Notes: generated from the sequence alone by a model not told the origin. DNA of 64,000 nucleotides from Prevotella sp. (GCA_017413085.1 JAFPVC010000003.1:1-64000), one strand, 5' to 3'; numbered from the stretch's first letter, positions 33,912 through 44,253 are shown. Program-made: numbers and translations.

Positions 33912-33947
33912 TAACTTTGTGAGAATCAATTTTTTTTTGTAACTTTG
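33912..33947 (+). promoter_or_regulatory. Promoter of the DHHW operon, with two overlapping boxes
   Basis: TAACTTTG occurs at 33912-33919 and again at 33940-33947. The TTTG that ends the first box lies exactly 20 bases before the second, so it can serve as the -33 element for the downstream start. The A/T-rich spacer contains a T8 run. Confidence 0.82.
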
Positions 33948-33994
33948 CAGCCGAAAAGAAACAAGGACGGATATCTGTCGGGATATAAAGCGAA

Positions 33995-35017
33995 ATGCAA
34001 AGAAAAAGAAAACATATAACTTCCACCTCACTTTATCGTTTTTCTATACTATCATTACTGCTGTTCGTTGTGCTGTGCAGCGCATATTCAGCCTTCCACC
34101 GTGGGCGCGCGGGCATCATCATAACCGGTGACAGCTGTTGCGTCAGGGCAATGGAGCCGTTTACCGGCACGCCGTCTGGCGGTGCACACTATCCGCAGGC
34201 GCTGAACCTGTATCATGACAGCCTGCCAGAAGTCAGCATATACAGTATGGTGATACCCACGTCGGTGGAACTCTACTGCCCCGACGAGGCTCGCTCGCTC
34301 GTGCGCAGTGAGGCAGCCGTGATGCAGGCAATGTATGATTCGCTGCGCGGTATAACTCCAGTAAATATACTGCCGTTGATGATGCAGCATAAGGACAAGT
34401 GCATATATGCGCGCACTGACCACCACTGGCTGCCGTTGGCGGCTTACTATGCAGCGCAGGAGTTCGCCCGTGTCGCCCGTGTACCCTTCCGCGATTTGTC
34501 GGCCTACGACGAACAAGTAGTGCGCGATGTGGTCGGCACGATGTATAAGTTCTCAGGCGACCTGTCAGTGAAACGCGCACCGGAAGACTTCATCTATTAT
34601 ACACCGAAGGACACCACCTACACCACTACATACGTAGGTCACAAGCCGGGACGCGGGCGTGGCGTCTATACATTGACAGAACCGTTTGAAGGGCCGTTCT
34701 TCATCCGTTACAAAGACGGTGCTTCGAGCGCCTACTGCACCTTCATGGGTGGCGATACCCGGACCACCCACGTAAAGGCCTTTGGCAAGAACCACCGTCG
34801 CCTGATGATAGTGAAGGACAGCTACGGCAATGCGCTGCCGGGCTATCTGTTCTATTCGTTTGAAGACATATATGTGGTGGATTTCCGCTACTTCCAGAAG
34901 AATATCATAGCGTATGTGCGTGAGAACGGCATCACGGACATACTGTTTGCCAACAACATGCAGCACGCCTATAACCAGAAAACATCGGCAGGCATACAGA
35001 AGTTGCTTTACAGATGA
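33995..35017 (+). CDS. DHHW-family exported protein (AlgX/SGNH-like), first copy
   Basis: The 340-residue protein has an N-terminal membrane anchor (FSILSLLLFVVLCSAYSAF). The family motif RTDHHWLPLAAYYAA lies near residue 140. ITGDSCC near 45 and VKDSYGNALPGYLF near 275 are the serine-type motifs seen in AlgX-like SGNH proteins. DHHW proteins usually accompany MBOAT O-acyltransferases that acetylate exopolysaccharides, but no MBOAT gene is in the window. The stop overlaps the next start (ATGA). The two DHHW proteins are paralogues. Confidence 0.85.
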   Translation: MQRKRKHITSTSLYRFSILSLLLFVVLCSAYSAFHRGRAGIIITGDSCCVRAMEPFTGTPSGGAHYPQALNLYHDSLPEVSIYSMVIPTSVELYCPDEARSLVRSEAAVMQAMYDSLRGITPVNILPLMMQHKDKCIYARTDHHWLPLAAYYAAQEFARVARVPFRDLSAYDEQVVRDVVGTMYKFSGDLSVKRAPEDFIYYTPKDTTYTTTYVGHKPGRGRGVYTLTEPFEGPFFIRYKDGASSAYCTFMGGDTRTTHVKAFGKNHRRLMIVKDSYGNALPGYLFYSFEDIYVVDFRYFQKNIIAYVRENGITDILFANNMQHAYNQKTSAGIQKLLYR

Positions 35018-36495
35018 AACAGAATACAGTATACATAATAATAATCTCGGTGGTCTTCATGGCTTTCACCGTGGTGCTCGACTTCCTGCCGCGCCCTGTC
35101 TTTTCACCGCTCGAGAAACGCGACCTGACATTGTTTCCCAAGTTTACATGGGAGAAACTGGCCAGTGGCGAATACACCCGTGGCATCAACTCGTGGTTTA
35201 GTGATACAGAGCCGTTCCGCGACGTGTTCTTGTCGATGAGTATGCGTGAAAAAGACATGCTGAAACTCTCGCTCGGTGACGATGACATAACATTCCATGC
35301 GGCGGCGGTAGAGGAAGAACAGCAGGGACCCACAGACGAAGAACTGGAGCAGCAGGAACGCAGTGTGGGCAAGTATGAGAACAAGGTTACAGCCGAGGAG
35401 GTGGCAACTATAGCCAACCGTGGCATAATCATCGTGGGCAAGGGCGAGAACACGCGCGCCCTGATGGCATACGGCGGCGGTCCGAAGGGCGGTGTAGACT
35501 ATGCACAGTCGGCCAACGAATACAAGAAGATGTTTCCTGACGTCAACGTCTACTGCATGGTGATACCCACGGCGGTAGACTTCTACTGTCCGGCAAAGGC
35601 AAAGAAAGCCTCCAACGAGGAGCAGCCCACCATCAACAATATATATGCCCACCTTGCCCCCGACGTGCATGCAGTGGATGCCTACACCATGCTGGGCAAG
35701 CATGCTGCCGAACCGATATTCCTGCGCACCGACCATCACTGGGCTCCGCTCGGAGCATTCTATGCAGCGCAGGAGTTTGCGCGTGTCGCTAAGGTTCCGT
35801 TCAAGCCGCTGAGCAGTTACGAGCGCAAGGTGGTGCATGGCTACGTGGGCAGCATGTATGCCTATTCCAAGGACATGTCGCTGAAGAAAAACCCTGAGGA
35901 TTTCGTCTATTACGTACCGAAAGGCGTACAGTATACAACGACCTACACCGACTACAAGGTGAACCGCAACTATGAGGTGGTGGGCGAAAGCAAGCCGTAT
36001 AAGGGCATATTCTTCTATAAGTACCGCGACGGCGACGGCGGGGCATACTGCACCTTCATGGGCGGTGACACGCGCATAACAAAGGTGCAGACGGGAAACA
36101 AGAACCGCCGCCGCGTGATGATTCTGAAAGACAGTTTCGGCAATGCGCTGCCGGGCTATCTCTTCTATTCGTTTGAGGAGATACACGTGTTGGACTACCG
36201 CTATTTCACGAAGAACATGGTGGACTATGTGCGCGAAAACAAGATAACCGACATATTGTTTGCCAACAATATATTCAATGCCTACTCCAACAAGATTTGC
36301 CGCAAGTATGTGCGTTTTCTCCACCAGCGCAAGGGTGCGCCTGCGGGCGGCGAACATAAGGCTGAGGCAGCGGGCGAAGGCACGCGGCAGCATGGCAGTC
36401 AGCATGCCGCTGACGCAAAGCCGCAGTCGGCTGCGGAAAAGAAAACAGAAAACACTGCAGAGAGCAACACTGCATCAGAATCGCCAGATGAATAA
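35014..36495 (+). CDS. DHHW-family exported protein, second copy
   Basis: The 493-residue protein begins with a membrane anchor (YIIIISVVFMAFTVVLDFLP). The domain has GIIIVGKGENTRAL, RTDHHWAPLGAFYAA near residue 240, GGAYCTFMGGDTRI near 345 and LKDSFGNALPGYLF near 375. A low-complexity Ala/Glu/Lys tail (EHKAEAAGEGTRQHGSQHAA and beyond) follows the domain. It is about 150 residues longer than its neighbour because of an N-terminal insertion and this tail. An O-acetylation role is inferred from the family. It overlaps the AraC gene by eight bases. Confidence 0.85.
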   Translation: MKQNTVYIIIISVVFMAFTVVLDFLPRPVFSPLEKRDLTLFPKFTWEKLASGEYTRGINSWFSDTEPFRDVFLSMSMREKDMLKLSLGDDDITFHAAAVEEEQQGPTDEELEQQERSVGKYENKVTAEEVATIANRGIIIVGKGENTRALMAYGGGPKGGVDYAQSANEYKKMFPDVNVYCMVIPTAVDFYCPAKAKKASNEEQPTINNIYAHLAPDVHAVDAYTMLGKHAAEPIFLRTDHHWAPLGAFYAAQEFARVAKVPFKPLSSYERKVVHGYVGSMYAYSKDMSLKKNPEDFVYYVPKGVQYTTTYTDYKVNRNYEVVGESKPYKGIFFYKYRDGDGGAYCTFMGGDTRITKVQTGNKNRRRVMILKDSFGNALPGYLFYSFEEIHVLDYRYFTKNMVDYVRENKITDILFANNIFNAYSNKICRKYVRFLHQRKGAPAGGEHKAEAAGEGTRQHGSQHAADAKPQSAAEKKTENTAESNTASESPDE

Positions 36496-37333
36496 AGGCC
36501 TGACAGTATTAAACCTGGGATTTGCGCGCACCATACACCAGTGGGGCAACCGCGACATTTCCTCACCCTTCCTGCGCATATACTACGCCAGAAAGGGCAG
36601 GGCGCGCCTGCACCTGCCCACGGGCTGCATATCCATTGAGGAAGGCAACATGTATCTGCTGCCAGGCTACATGCCCCACACGTATGACTGCGACCCGGGC
36701 TTTGAGTTCTACTATCTCTTTGTGATGCTCGACCAAGGTAACGATGCACAGGTGTTTGACGACTATGAGTTTCCGCTCTCCGTCAAGGGCAATGAGGCCA
36801 CGCGGCTTCTTTTCGAGAACTACTGCGACCTGTATCCGCAGCTTAACCTGCCCTCATTGTCGGCTGAAGACTTCGACCACCACCCTTCATACCGTGAGTA
36901 TGCTTCGGCCTACAGGCGTATGGCCGACTATGAGCGACTGCAGCTGCATGGACTGGTGGAGATTCTCCTGTCTTACTTCGTGAAGCATGCCCGGCAGCGG
37001 CTGCTTGTCAAGGACGACAGGATAAGGAGGCTGATGGAATATGTTGCGACACACCTCGACGAGCCGGTCACCGTCTCGCAGATGGCATCAATGGTATGCC
37101 TGACGGAGTCGCATCTGGTCAAGGCCTTCCGCAAGAGCCTCGGCATCACGCCGCTGCAGTATATAATAAAGAAGAAGATACAGCATGCGCAGTCGCTCCT
37201 GCTCGACACGCCGATGACGGTGAGCGAGGTGGCGCGCGCAATCGGGATGAGCGACGCTTCGTATTTCATCAGGCTGTTTAAGAAGAACATTGGCTTCACC
37301 CCTCAGGAATACCGTGAGCGGCTGATAGGGTAG
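36488..37333 (+). CDS. AraC-family transcriptional regulator
   Basis: The 281-residue protein starts at ATG 36488 inside the end of the DHHW gene; the frame upstream of this is only the shadow of that gene. The N-terminal cupin part has YARKGRARLHLPTGCISIEE and NMYLLPGYMPHTYDC. The C-terminal two helix-turn-helix units are VSQMASMVCLTESHLVKAFR and VSEVARAIGMSDASYFIRLF with GFTPQEYRERL. Small-ligand binding by the cupin is likely, but the ligand is unknown. It sits in one operon with the DHHW genes. Confidence 0.9.
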   Translation: MNKGLTVLNLGFARTIHQWGNRDISSPFLRIYYARKGRARLHLPTGCISIEEGNMYLLPGYMPHTYDCDPGFEFYYLFVMLDQGNDAQVFDDYEFPLSVKGNEATRLLFENYCDLYPQLNLPSLSAEDFDHHPSYREYASAYRRMADYERLQLHGLVEILLSYFVKHARQRLLVKDDRIRRLMEYVATHLDEPVTVSQMASMVCLTESHLVKAFRKSLGITPLQYIIKKKIQHAQSLLLDTPMTVSEVARAIGMSDASYFIRLFKKNIGFTPQEYRERLIG

Positions 37334-37362
37334 GGAAGGGAAGAAAAGTAAATATCGAAAAA

Positions 37363-38679
37363 ATGAAGGAATTTGTAATATCCGAGGCGCAGGCAGAGAC
37401 AGCTGTACTCGTTGGCCTCATAACCCCTCAGCAGAACGAGGACAAGACCAAGGAATACCTTGACGAACTGGAATTCCTTGCCGACACGGCCGGTGCCATA
37501 ACCGTGAAGCGCTTCACACAGCGCGTGAACGGGCCAAGCAGCGTGACCTACGTGGGCAGCGGCAAGCTGCAGGAGATACGCCAGTATATAGAAGAACAGG
37601 AGAAACTCTATGACGAGTGGCACGAGGAACTACACTATCCAGAGGAAGGCGAAGGGCCGCAACGTGTGGGCATGGTGATTTTCGACGATGAACTGTCGGC
37701 CAAGCAGATGCGCAACATCGAGGCAGAGCTGAAAGTGAAGATTCTCGACCGCACCAGCCTCATTCTCGACATCTTCGCCATGCGTGCGCAGACTGCCAAT
37801 GCAAAGACTCAGGTGGAACTGGCGCAGTACCGCTACATGCTTCCACGCCTGCAGCGCTTGTGGACACACCTTGAGCGACAGGGCGGCGGCTCGGGCAGCG
37901 GCGGCGGTAAAGGCTCCGTGGGACTGCGCGGACCGGGCGAGACACAGCTTGAGATGGATCGCCGCATAATCCTCAACCGCATGTCGCTCCTGAAAGAGCG
38001 CCTGGCAGAGATTGACAAGCAGAAGACCACGCAGCGCAAGAACCGCGGCCGCCTCATTCGTGTGGCACTTGTTGGATATACCAACGTGGGTAAGTCTACC
38101 ATCATGAACATGCTCGCCAAGAGCGAGGTGTTTGCCGAGAACAAGCTCTTTGCCACGCTCGACACCACCGTGCGCAAGGTAGTCATCGAAAACCTGCCCT
38201 TCCTCCTTGCCGACACCGTGGGATTCATCAGGAAACTGCCCACCGACTTGGTGGACTCCTTCAAGTCGACCCTCGACGAGACGCGCGAGGCCGACCTTCT
38301 GTTGCATGTGGTGGATATATCCCATCCCGACTTTGAAGAGCAGATACAGGTAGTGGAGAAGACGCTTGCCGACCTTGGCTGTGCCGACAAGCCGTCGATG
38401 ATAGTATTCAACAAGATTGATGCCTACCGATGGACGGAGAAGGAGGCTGACGATCTTACGCCGGTGAAGAAGCACGAGATATCACTCAGCGAGCTGCAGC
38501 GCACGTGGATGGCCCGCATCACAGAAGACAAGAGCCTTAACAACCTCGGTTGCATTTTTATTTCTGCCAAGGAGAAGCAGAACATTGATGAGTTCCGTTC
38601 CACCGTATACAAGAAGGTGCGCGAGCTCCACGTGCAGAAATACCCCTACAACGATTTCCTGTGGTATGAACAGGAGTAG
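37363..38679 (+). CDS. hflX: Ribosome-associated GTPase HflX
   Basis: The 438-residue GTPase has the HflX-specific N-terminal domain (VTYVGSGKLQEIRQYIEEQE), the linker GLRGPGETQLEMDRR, G1 GYTNVGKST near residue 237, G3 DTVGFIRKLP and G4 FNKIDAY. HflX splits stalled ribosomes. It follows the AraC gene by 29 bases and may be cotranscribed. Length and motifs are normal. Confidence 0.95.
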   Translation: MKEFVISEAQAETAVLVGLITPQQNEDKTKEYLDELEFLADTAGAITVKRFTQRVNGPSSVTYVGSGKLQEIRQYIEEQEKLYDEWHEELHYPEEGEGPQRVGMVIFDDELSAKQMRNIEAELKVKILDRTSLILDIFAMRAQTANAKTQVELAQYRYMLPRLQRLWTHLERQGGGSGSGGGKGSVGLRGPGETQLEMDRRIILNRMSLLKERLAEIDKQKTTQRKNRGRLIRVALVGYTNVGKSTIMNMLAKSEVFAENKLFATLDTTVRKVVIENLPFLLADTVGFIRKLPTDLVDSFKSTLDETREADLLLHVVDISHPDFEEQIQVVEKTLADLGCADKPSMIVFNKIDAYRWTEKEADDLTPVKKHEISLSELQRTWMARITEDKSLNNLGCIFISAKEKQNIDEFRSTVYKKVRELHVQKYPYNDFLWYEQE

Positions 38680-38730
38680 CGCGTGCAGGCATGGCCGCAC
38701 GTGCGGCGGGAACTGTGACAGAACCCGCCT

Positions 38731-38922
38731 TTAATAATCGTCGTCATTGTCTATAGGTGACGGCGGGTCTATCGGGTCGGGATGAATGTGTATGAAGTCG
38801 TCGTCATCTTCTGACGGGTCTTCGGTGTAGTTCGTCGTAATCGTATATGAGGTGCCCAGCATGACTTCTTCGTCTTCAAGCGCCTCTACAGATATCATCG
38901 GACGGATATATGCTTTTTTCAT
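38731..38922 (-). CDS. Small peptide of the xRPxI...ML..S type, 63 residues
   Basis: The product is MKKAYIRPMISVEALEDEEV followed by MLGTSYTI and a long Asp/Pro-rich tail (DPSEDDDDFIHIHPDP and more). YIRPxIxVxxLxxxxxML is shared with the peptide at 6472-6648. It lies 54 bases downstream of the 1758-residue exoprotein gene on the same strand. Small proteins of this form are frequent in Prevotella and have no assigned function. No signal peptide is visible. Confidence 0.7.
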   Translation of the reverse strand: MKKAYIRPMISVEALEDEEVMLGTSYTITTNYTEDPSEDDDDFIHIHPDPIDPPSPIDNDDDY

Positions 38923-38976
38923 AGTGGTGGGGAGTGTTATCCTGTCTTTTTTTACTTTAACCCTAAGTTTTTTACC

Positions 38977-41900
38977 CTATTCCTTTACTATCTTCTTTCC
39001 GTTAATCAGGTATATGCCTCGCGGCGCATTGTTTACTGCACTGGCACCAGTGCCGACTTTCTGGCCATTGGTGTTGTAGACGTCAGATTCAGCGGGCATT
39101 ACGGTCAGTTTGTCTCTATCGATAAGCAGAATTCCAGTTGCAACCTCGCCTTCTTCCTCCATGTCGTAGAGGTCTTCAATCATAAACGACAGTGCCTTTG
39201 CTCCGGCCTGCTGTTGCTGGTTGTTCTTGAAGTAGGCACGATAGCCGCCTATCTTCGTGTCGGCATTGTAACGGTACAGTCCGTCTTCCTTTGCGAAATA
39301 TGACAATGCGGGCATTGTCTCGCGCATGTATATGCCCTTGAACGTAAATTCACCGTTGTTGATGTCTACATCGAAACGTGTCGGGTCAGTAACAAGTTTT
39401 GTGTCACCTGCCAGTGTGCTGATGCTCTCGCCGCCCTCGATGGTTACGTTCCTGAACTGCAGCGTGCAGTCCTGCGCCGGCTTGATGAGGTATGGGCGGC
39501 CAGCCTCGATGTAGGCATTGCCGTGGCGCACGAAATGCAAAACGTCGTCAGGGCCAGTCACACCGTCACACGTTACTACGGCATACCCCTCGCCGAACAC
39601 TCGCTTCGCCTCTTGTTCGCTGACGCTGAATGGCAGGCAGATGCCTTCCCATTCGCCGGCTTTCAGTGTGCGGGGCTTCAATGTGTTGCGATCGGCTATT
39701 GACTCGTTGGTCAGTTCCGACTTGCGACGGTCGTTCACGGTTATGGTGACATTCTCCTTGGTGGTGTTGAAGTTTTCTGCACTCTCCCATGTAAACGTCA
39801 GGTCTTCCGTATCGGCTGTATCTCCTGCATAGTTCTTCTCCTGGTTTACGGTGTTGTATACCAAGGCGCCGGGCTTGCTGGAAATGGAATACTTACATTC
39901 GTCAGGATATCCTGCAGGGACGAATGAGAAGCCGCCGAATTCAAACTTGCTGCCAGGCTGGAACACGAAATAAGTCTTGCCGGCCTTCACATGGAACGAA
40001 TAGCGCACGTAGGCCTTGTGGGGCAGTGCAAAGCCGCCGGTAGACAAACGGATGATGCTCTCACGCTCACCCTTGTTCGGCCAGGCTGACAACAGGTGCT
40101 GGCGGTCTTCGGTGCTGCCCCTGAATTCGCTCCAGTCAAACGAACAGCCGGCCATGATATTTGTAGAGGAACTCTGCACGGCTTCATTATACAGCCAGGC
40201 ACTTTCCACTGCCTTCTCCTGACGGTCGCAGCGCGACAGTCCGAGGGTGAACGAACCTGCGTGGTTGGCATCACTGCCCATAGGCAGGTACTTGTTGATG
40301 TTGCCGAAGTCGTTTACCATTTCCACAGGCTTGCCGGTTTCATCGGTTATATAGAGCGGACGCCACTTTATCTTGTATTGGTTTGTCACGTTTGTCACGC
40401 CGTAGTGATAGTCTACCGAACCATTCTGCACCAGATATATAATCAGCGTACCGCTTTCGCGTGGTTCAAACTTCACGAATGCACCGCGGCAAGGCAGTTT
40501 GTATGTTGTGTTATATCGGCGTTCGGCCTGTTCATACTCCGTACCGCTGCCGAAGGTATACACCTCGCCGCTGTTGACGGCAGCCTGATTAAGTTCGTCA
40601 ACGGGATTGTTGTTGGCGGCATTGAAATAACCGAAGCCGTCGATGGTGCGGTTGTAGTATGGGTCGGCATCATCAAGTTCGCTGCCTATGCGGCTGCCAT
40701 AACCTGCCTTGCTCTTATAGTCCCACTTGTCGGAGCGCGGTTTGTTAGGATCAACTGTTTCATAATAAGAACCGTCTGTGTCACTCCATCCTCCGAACGT
40801 CATTATAATGTCGGTGCTGATGTTGGTCGTCGTGACCTCTGTGCCGTTCATGATGTTCTGTTCTTCATATCCAGCTTCGTCAGCTATGGCGAATGTAGGT
40901 ATGTCAATAATCTGCACATCATAATATGGCGTCTTGTTTACGCAGTCGCCCAGTGATGCGTCTTTAGACCTTACCGTGGCTGTCACACGCAGCTTGAAGA
41001 TGTTGTCGTCGCCGTCAAGAGTCATCTGCTCAGGGTCGAGTTCGCCGTTTGCACCTACTGTAACATAGTTTGCCGGCGTGACACCAATGCCGTGGGCATC
41101 AGTAACCATAAAAGAAACAACGGCATTATTACCATTATATAATGTAGGGACGCTGCTTGAAAGTCCGTTCATGAAAAGTGATGCGTTGAGCGGTGCCTCT
41201 GTCTGTGCCTGTGTTGTCGTGCGGTCGAAGATGAATGCCGGTTGATAAGAGAATCCGTGCAGGTTGAGGTTGCCGCCATCGGTTATGTCATACAGGTAAT
41301 ATGTCTCGCCGGCAATGAGCGGTTGCGTGAATGTATAGTCGCCCAGCAGGTTGCCGTCGTCATCATACGTAGCCTTGGGGTAAACTATGGTCTTGTCGCC
41401 CGTGTTGCGGAACGCGTCGCTTACGCAGACACCGTTCTCGTCGCGTGTCACAAGCATGATGGTGTTGTCTTTATAAAACTTGGCATCTATAGTGAGATAG
41501 CCGTTCACCGTTGGGTTGAACTGATAGAATGCACCACGTGACGGTATGCCGTCGTCGTCAAGGTCAAGAGTTGCAGTTGACTTTACGATTACTGATTGCG
41601 TTTCGTGTGCGCAGCACTTAGGCGTGGCCTCTGCTGTGGCCACGGTAGTCCAGTCGTCACTGTTGTTTGCATCGGCTGCAGGAGCACCGACAGTCATGGA
41701 TATGCCAGGTACGCCTTCTATCACGGTGCCGCCATATATTATGCCGGCTGTGAGGAAGTGCATGCGACCGTTGGCTTCTGCCGTAAGCGGCTCGTCTGCG
41801 GCTCCGAAGCGTGGGTTAGTGGCATGTTGCTCACATGGGGCAGTATTCTTGCATGTAGAGATAACCTCCCATTTCGCACGCGATGCGGGATCCACGATGC

Positions 41901-44253
41901 GTATGGTGTAATATGCCGGTTCAGGGTTGTTATAGTGCAGGTCGGCAGTCTTGCGGGCTCCGGTCACCTTGATTACCACGTCGCCTGTATGGTCGCTGCC
42001 TATTGTCACTTCACCGGTCTCGGGGTCTATGGCTGTGCCGGTTTCATTTATGTCAGAGTCAATAGAATATGTCAGTTCAAAGTTGTCTGTCACATCATAG
42101 TCATTCCAGCTCGGTACGACAACCTTTGCATTCGGTTCGTCAAAGGATGCCTGACCAAGGTCAGCCACCTGAAAGGTGTATCCCAGTTTTATTTTTGTGG
42201 CAGCAAATTCATCTTCTGAATAACGGAACGTCACGCCTATCTCCGTAGAGTTGTCCCAGCGCGCGTGGTTCCACGGGCGCACGGTGTAGGGGATGTTGTA
42301 CTGTCCTGTCTTCAGGAATTCAATAGTCCAGCTTTCATTGCCGTAGCCCTTCATAGAATTGTAGACGATACCCATCTCATAGTCACCCACCTCAATGTAA
42401 GGATGCACCAGTTTCAGGTTGTCTATGTTGTCGGCTGTCACCGTCACGTAACCGCCATCCACCTTTATTGAGTCGCCTATGCGTATGTCGGCCACTCCTG
42501 CATATCCTGCATAATTCTCCAAAACCTCGTGGTAGTAGCGGTATGAATAGATGTCGCCGCCGTTTGCTTCCCATTCCTCCTTGCCGTTTTGATAAGGCCA
42601 GTCGTTCAGTTTGATATAGTCGCCGTTGCGGTCTGAGATAAAGAAAGAGTATACGAAGTGGTCGTTGCCTGCAATGTCGGCACCCCAAATCAATTCTGCT
42701 GCCTCGCCGTTGTGCGAGTCGTCTATGTATGCAGATATGTTGAAACGCGTTGGAATGTTGATTTTGTCGCCCTTTACAAACACGATGTCGTTAGGGTCTG
42801 GCACAAACTTGAGGTGTGGCTGACGCTTCATCACGTCGATGTAGAAGTATGCCGGTTCTGTATAGACAGTGTAGTTTGACCAGTTGTTGGTAATTGTCAC
42901 GGGGTCGCCGTTGCCGTCAAGCACGGGCTGGTATATAGCCTTCAGGTCGTCGCCGTAGTTGTCCTGCAGCACTCCATATACTGCCACCTTTACGAGTCCC
43001 GGTTTCGCCACCTGATACATGTAGTCGTTGATTGTAAGTTCTGTTTCTTCTCCGGCAGGCTGTATTATCTTTTTGCTCGTCGGGTCGGCACCAGAGAACG
43101 GACTGTAGCGGCAGTCGTCATAATATGTGCTGTCTTCCACAATTTTGTAGAGCAACTGGAAGTCACCCCACATGCCGCTGCCACGTGCAGAGTAGACGGC
43201 AAGGCTTGCACCGTCGCTGGTCATCAGCGTGGGCAGCGGACTGTAATACTGATAGTGGTTGTTCTCCGTGATGTCGCTCTGTCCGTATTTATACACATGG
43301 ATTACGGGCAGACCGTCGTCAGGATGGTTCGACACGCTCTCTTGCATTATGTTCTCGCGCACAAGGTCGAGGTGCAGCGACAGCAGGTCGTCTGACGTGC
43401 TGCAAATCAGGCGCACGTCTATGTTCTTTACTATTGTAGCGTAAATTCCGGTGTATTCCGCCTTGGGCGTGAAGGTATATGTAAGCGTGCCGGTAGGAGT
43501 GCCCAGTTCGGCTATAGCCGTGTTGATGTTGTCAAGCGTTTGCGTGCTCCACTGGTTGCCCATGCCGTTGTATTTCAATGTTCCTTTCGTGGCATCATAT
43601 ACAATCTTGTCAGACCCAGAGTAGCTGACGGTCATGTCATAGCGGTCGGTGATGTCGTTTACCACGCCGCCGGTGTTGGTCGTGGTAATCACGTTTGCCG
43701 GCAGTTTTGAACTTATTGCAGAGAGGAAATACTGGTCTTCGCCTTTTTTCACGCGCTTGGTGGTCAGCGTGAGCGACCCGTCACTGCCTTCATTCAGTGC
43801 GGTGGCAAATGCAGGTACGAATTTCTGTGTCGCCTCCAGATTTGCTATGGTCAGTGCATAGGTTGACGTCAGCACGTCGTTGGCATCAGTCTTTGATGTG
43901 GCAATGACCTTGATTTTTACCTCGCCGGCCGTACCCATTATGACGTCGCCATAGTGTTTTTCAACGTATGTGCCGGTTGCGGCGTCGGTGCAAATCACCA
44001 CGCCGCGCGAGTCTGTTGACTCTGCACCCTCAGTAGCACAGTCAACGCCTCCCAGTATTGAATACGAAATCTTATATTGGTTGGTTATCACGTGGCCTTC
44101 CCCATCCTCAACGGTGACGGAAGGCTCGCCAAACTTAGTGTATCCAGCATCAATGATGTTATCGTACGAACCAATTTTTACCACGTTCACAGCTCCGGCC
44201 ACCACGCAGAAAAGCGCAGTTGCCAGTAAACTGACCACTTTCTTGAAGCTCAT
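38977..44253 (-). CDS. Very large secreted protein, 1758 residues
   Basis: A signal peptide (MSFKKVVSLLATALFCVVAGA) is followed by a chain of beta-rich, Ig-like modules (YALTIANLEATQKFVPAF, VVIKVTGARKTADLHY and others). A repeated glycine/asparagine-rich carbohydrate-binding-like module appears near residues 850-1000 and again near 1150-1450 (GAFYQFNPTVNGYLTIDAKF, GAFVKFEPRESGTLIIYLV). The C terminus (LKAGEWEGICLPFSVSEQEA, EAGRPYLIKP, then APRGIYLINGKKIVKE) is a module I associate with exported Prevotella proteins. No enzymatic motif was found. It is probably a surface or secreted adhesin. A -7 box lies about 86 bases upstream of its start codon. Confidence 0.72.
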   Translation of the reverse strand: MSFKKVVSLLATALFCVVAGAVNVVKIGSYDNIIDAGYTKFGEPSVTVEDGEGHVITNQYKISYSILGGVDCATEGAESTDSRGVVICTDAATGTYVEKHYGDVIMGTAGEVKIKVIATSKTDANDVLTSTYALTIANLEATQKFVPAFATALNEGSDGSLTLTTKRVKKGEDQYFLSAISSKLPANVITTTNTGGVVNDITDRYDMTVSYSGSDKIVYDATKGTLKYNGMGNQWSTQTLDNINTAIAELGTPTGTLTYTFTPKAEYTGIYATIVKNIDVRLICSTSDDLLSLHLDLVRENIMQESVSNHPDDGLPVIHVYKYGQSDITENNHYQYYSPLPTLMTSDGASLAVYSARGSGMWGDFQLLYKIVEDSTYYDDCRYSPFSGADPTSKKIIQPAGEETELTINDYMYQVAKPGLVKVAVYGVLQDNYGDDLKAIYQPVLDGNGDPVTITNNWSNYTVYTEPAYFYIDVMKRQPHLKFVPDPNDIVFVKGDKINIPTRFNISAYIDDSHNGEAAELIWGADIAGNDHFVYSFFISDRNGDYIKLNDWPYQNGKEEWEANGGDIYSYRYYHEVLENYAGYAGVADIRIGDSIKVDGGYVTVTADNIDNLKLVHPYIEVGDYEMGIVYNSMKGYGNESWTIEFLKTGQYNIPYTVRPWNHARWDNSTEIGVTFRYSEDEFAATKIKLGYTFQVADLGQASFDEPNAKVVVPSWNDYDVTDNFELTYSIDSDINETGTAIDPETGEVTIGSDHTGDVVIKVTGARKTADLHYNNPEPAYYTIRIVDPASRAKWEVISTCKNTAPCEQHATNPRFGAADEPLTAEANGRMHFLTAGIIYGGTVIEGVPGISMTVGAPAADANNSDDWTTVATAEATPKCCAHETQSVIVKSTATLDLDDDGIPSRGAFYQFNPTVNGYLTIDAKFYKDNTIMLVTRDENGVCVSDAFRNTGDKTIVYPKATYDDDGNLLGDYTFTQPLIAGETYYLYDITDGGNLNLHGFSYQPAFIFDRTTTQAQTEAPLNASLFMNGLSSSVPTLYNGNNAVVSFMVTDAHGIGVTPANYVTVGANGELDPEQMTLDGDDNIFKLRVTATVRSKDASLGDCVNKTPYYDVQIIDIPTFAIADEAGYEEQNIMNGTEVTTTNISTDIIMTFGGWSDTDGSYYETVDPNKPRSDKWDYKSKAGYGSRIGSELDDADPYYNRTIDGFGYFNAANNNPVDELNQAAVNSGEVYTFGSGTEYEQAERRYNTTYKLPCRGAFVKFEPRESGTLIIYLVQNGSVDYHYGVTNVTNQYKIKWRPLYITDETGKPVEMVNDFGNINKYLPMGSDANHAGSFTLGLSRCDRQEKAVESAWLYNEAVQSSSTNIMAGCSFDWSEFRGSTEDRQHLLSAWPNKGERESIIRLSTGGFALPHKAYVRYSFHVKAGKTYFVFQPGSKFEFGGFSFVPAGYPDECKYSISSKPGALVYNTVNQEKNYAGDTADTEDLTFTWESAENFNTTKENVTITVNDRRKSELTNESIADRNTLKPRTLKAGEWEGICLPFSVSEQEAKRVFGEGYAVVTCDGVTGPDDVLHFVRHGNAYIEAGRPYLIKPAQDCTLQFRNVTIEGGESISTLAGDTKLVTDPTRFDVDINNGEFTFKGIYMRETMPALSYFAKEDGLYRYNADTKIGGYRAYFKNNQQQQAGAKALSFMIEDLYDMEEEGEVATGILLIDRDKLTVMPAESDVYNTNGQKVGTGASAVNNAPRGIYLINGKKIVKE

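Noticed and set aside
35104..36405. 433-codon minus-strand frame opposite the second DHHW gene
   Set aside because: Shadow of a gene with clear family motifs.
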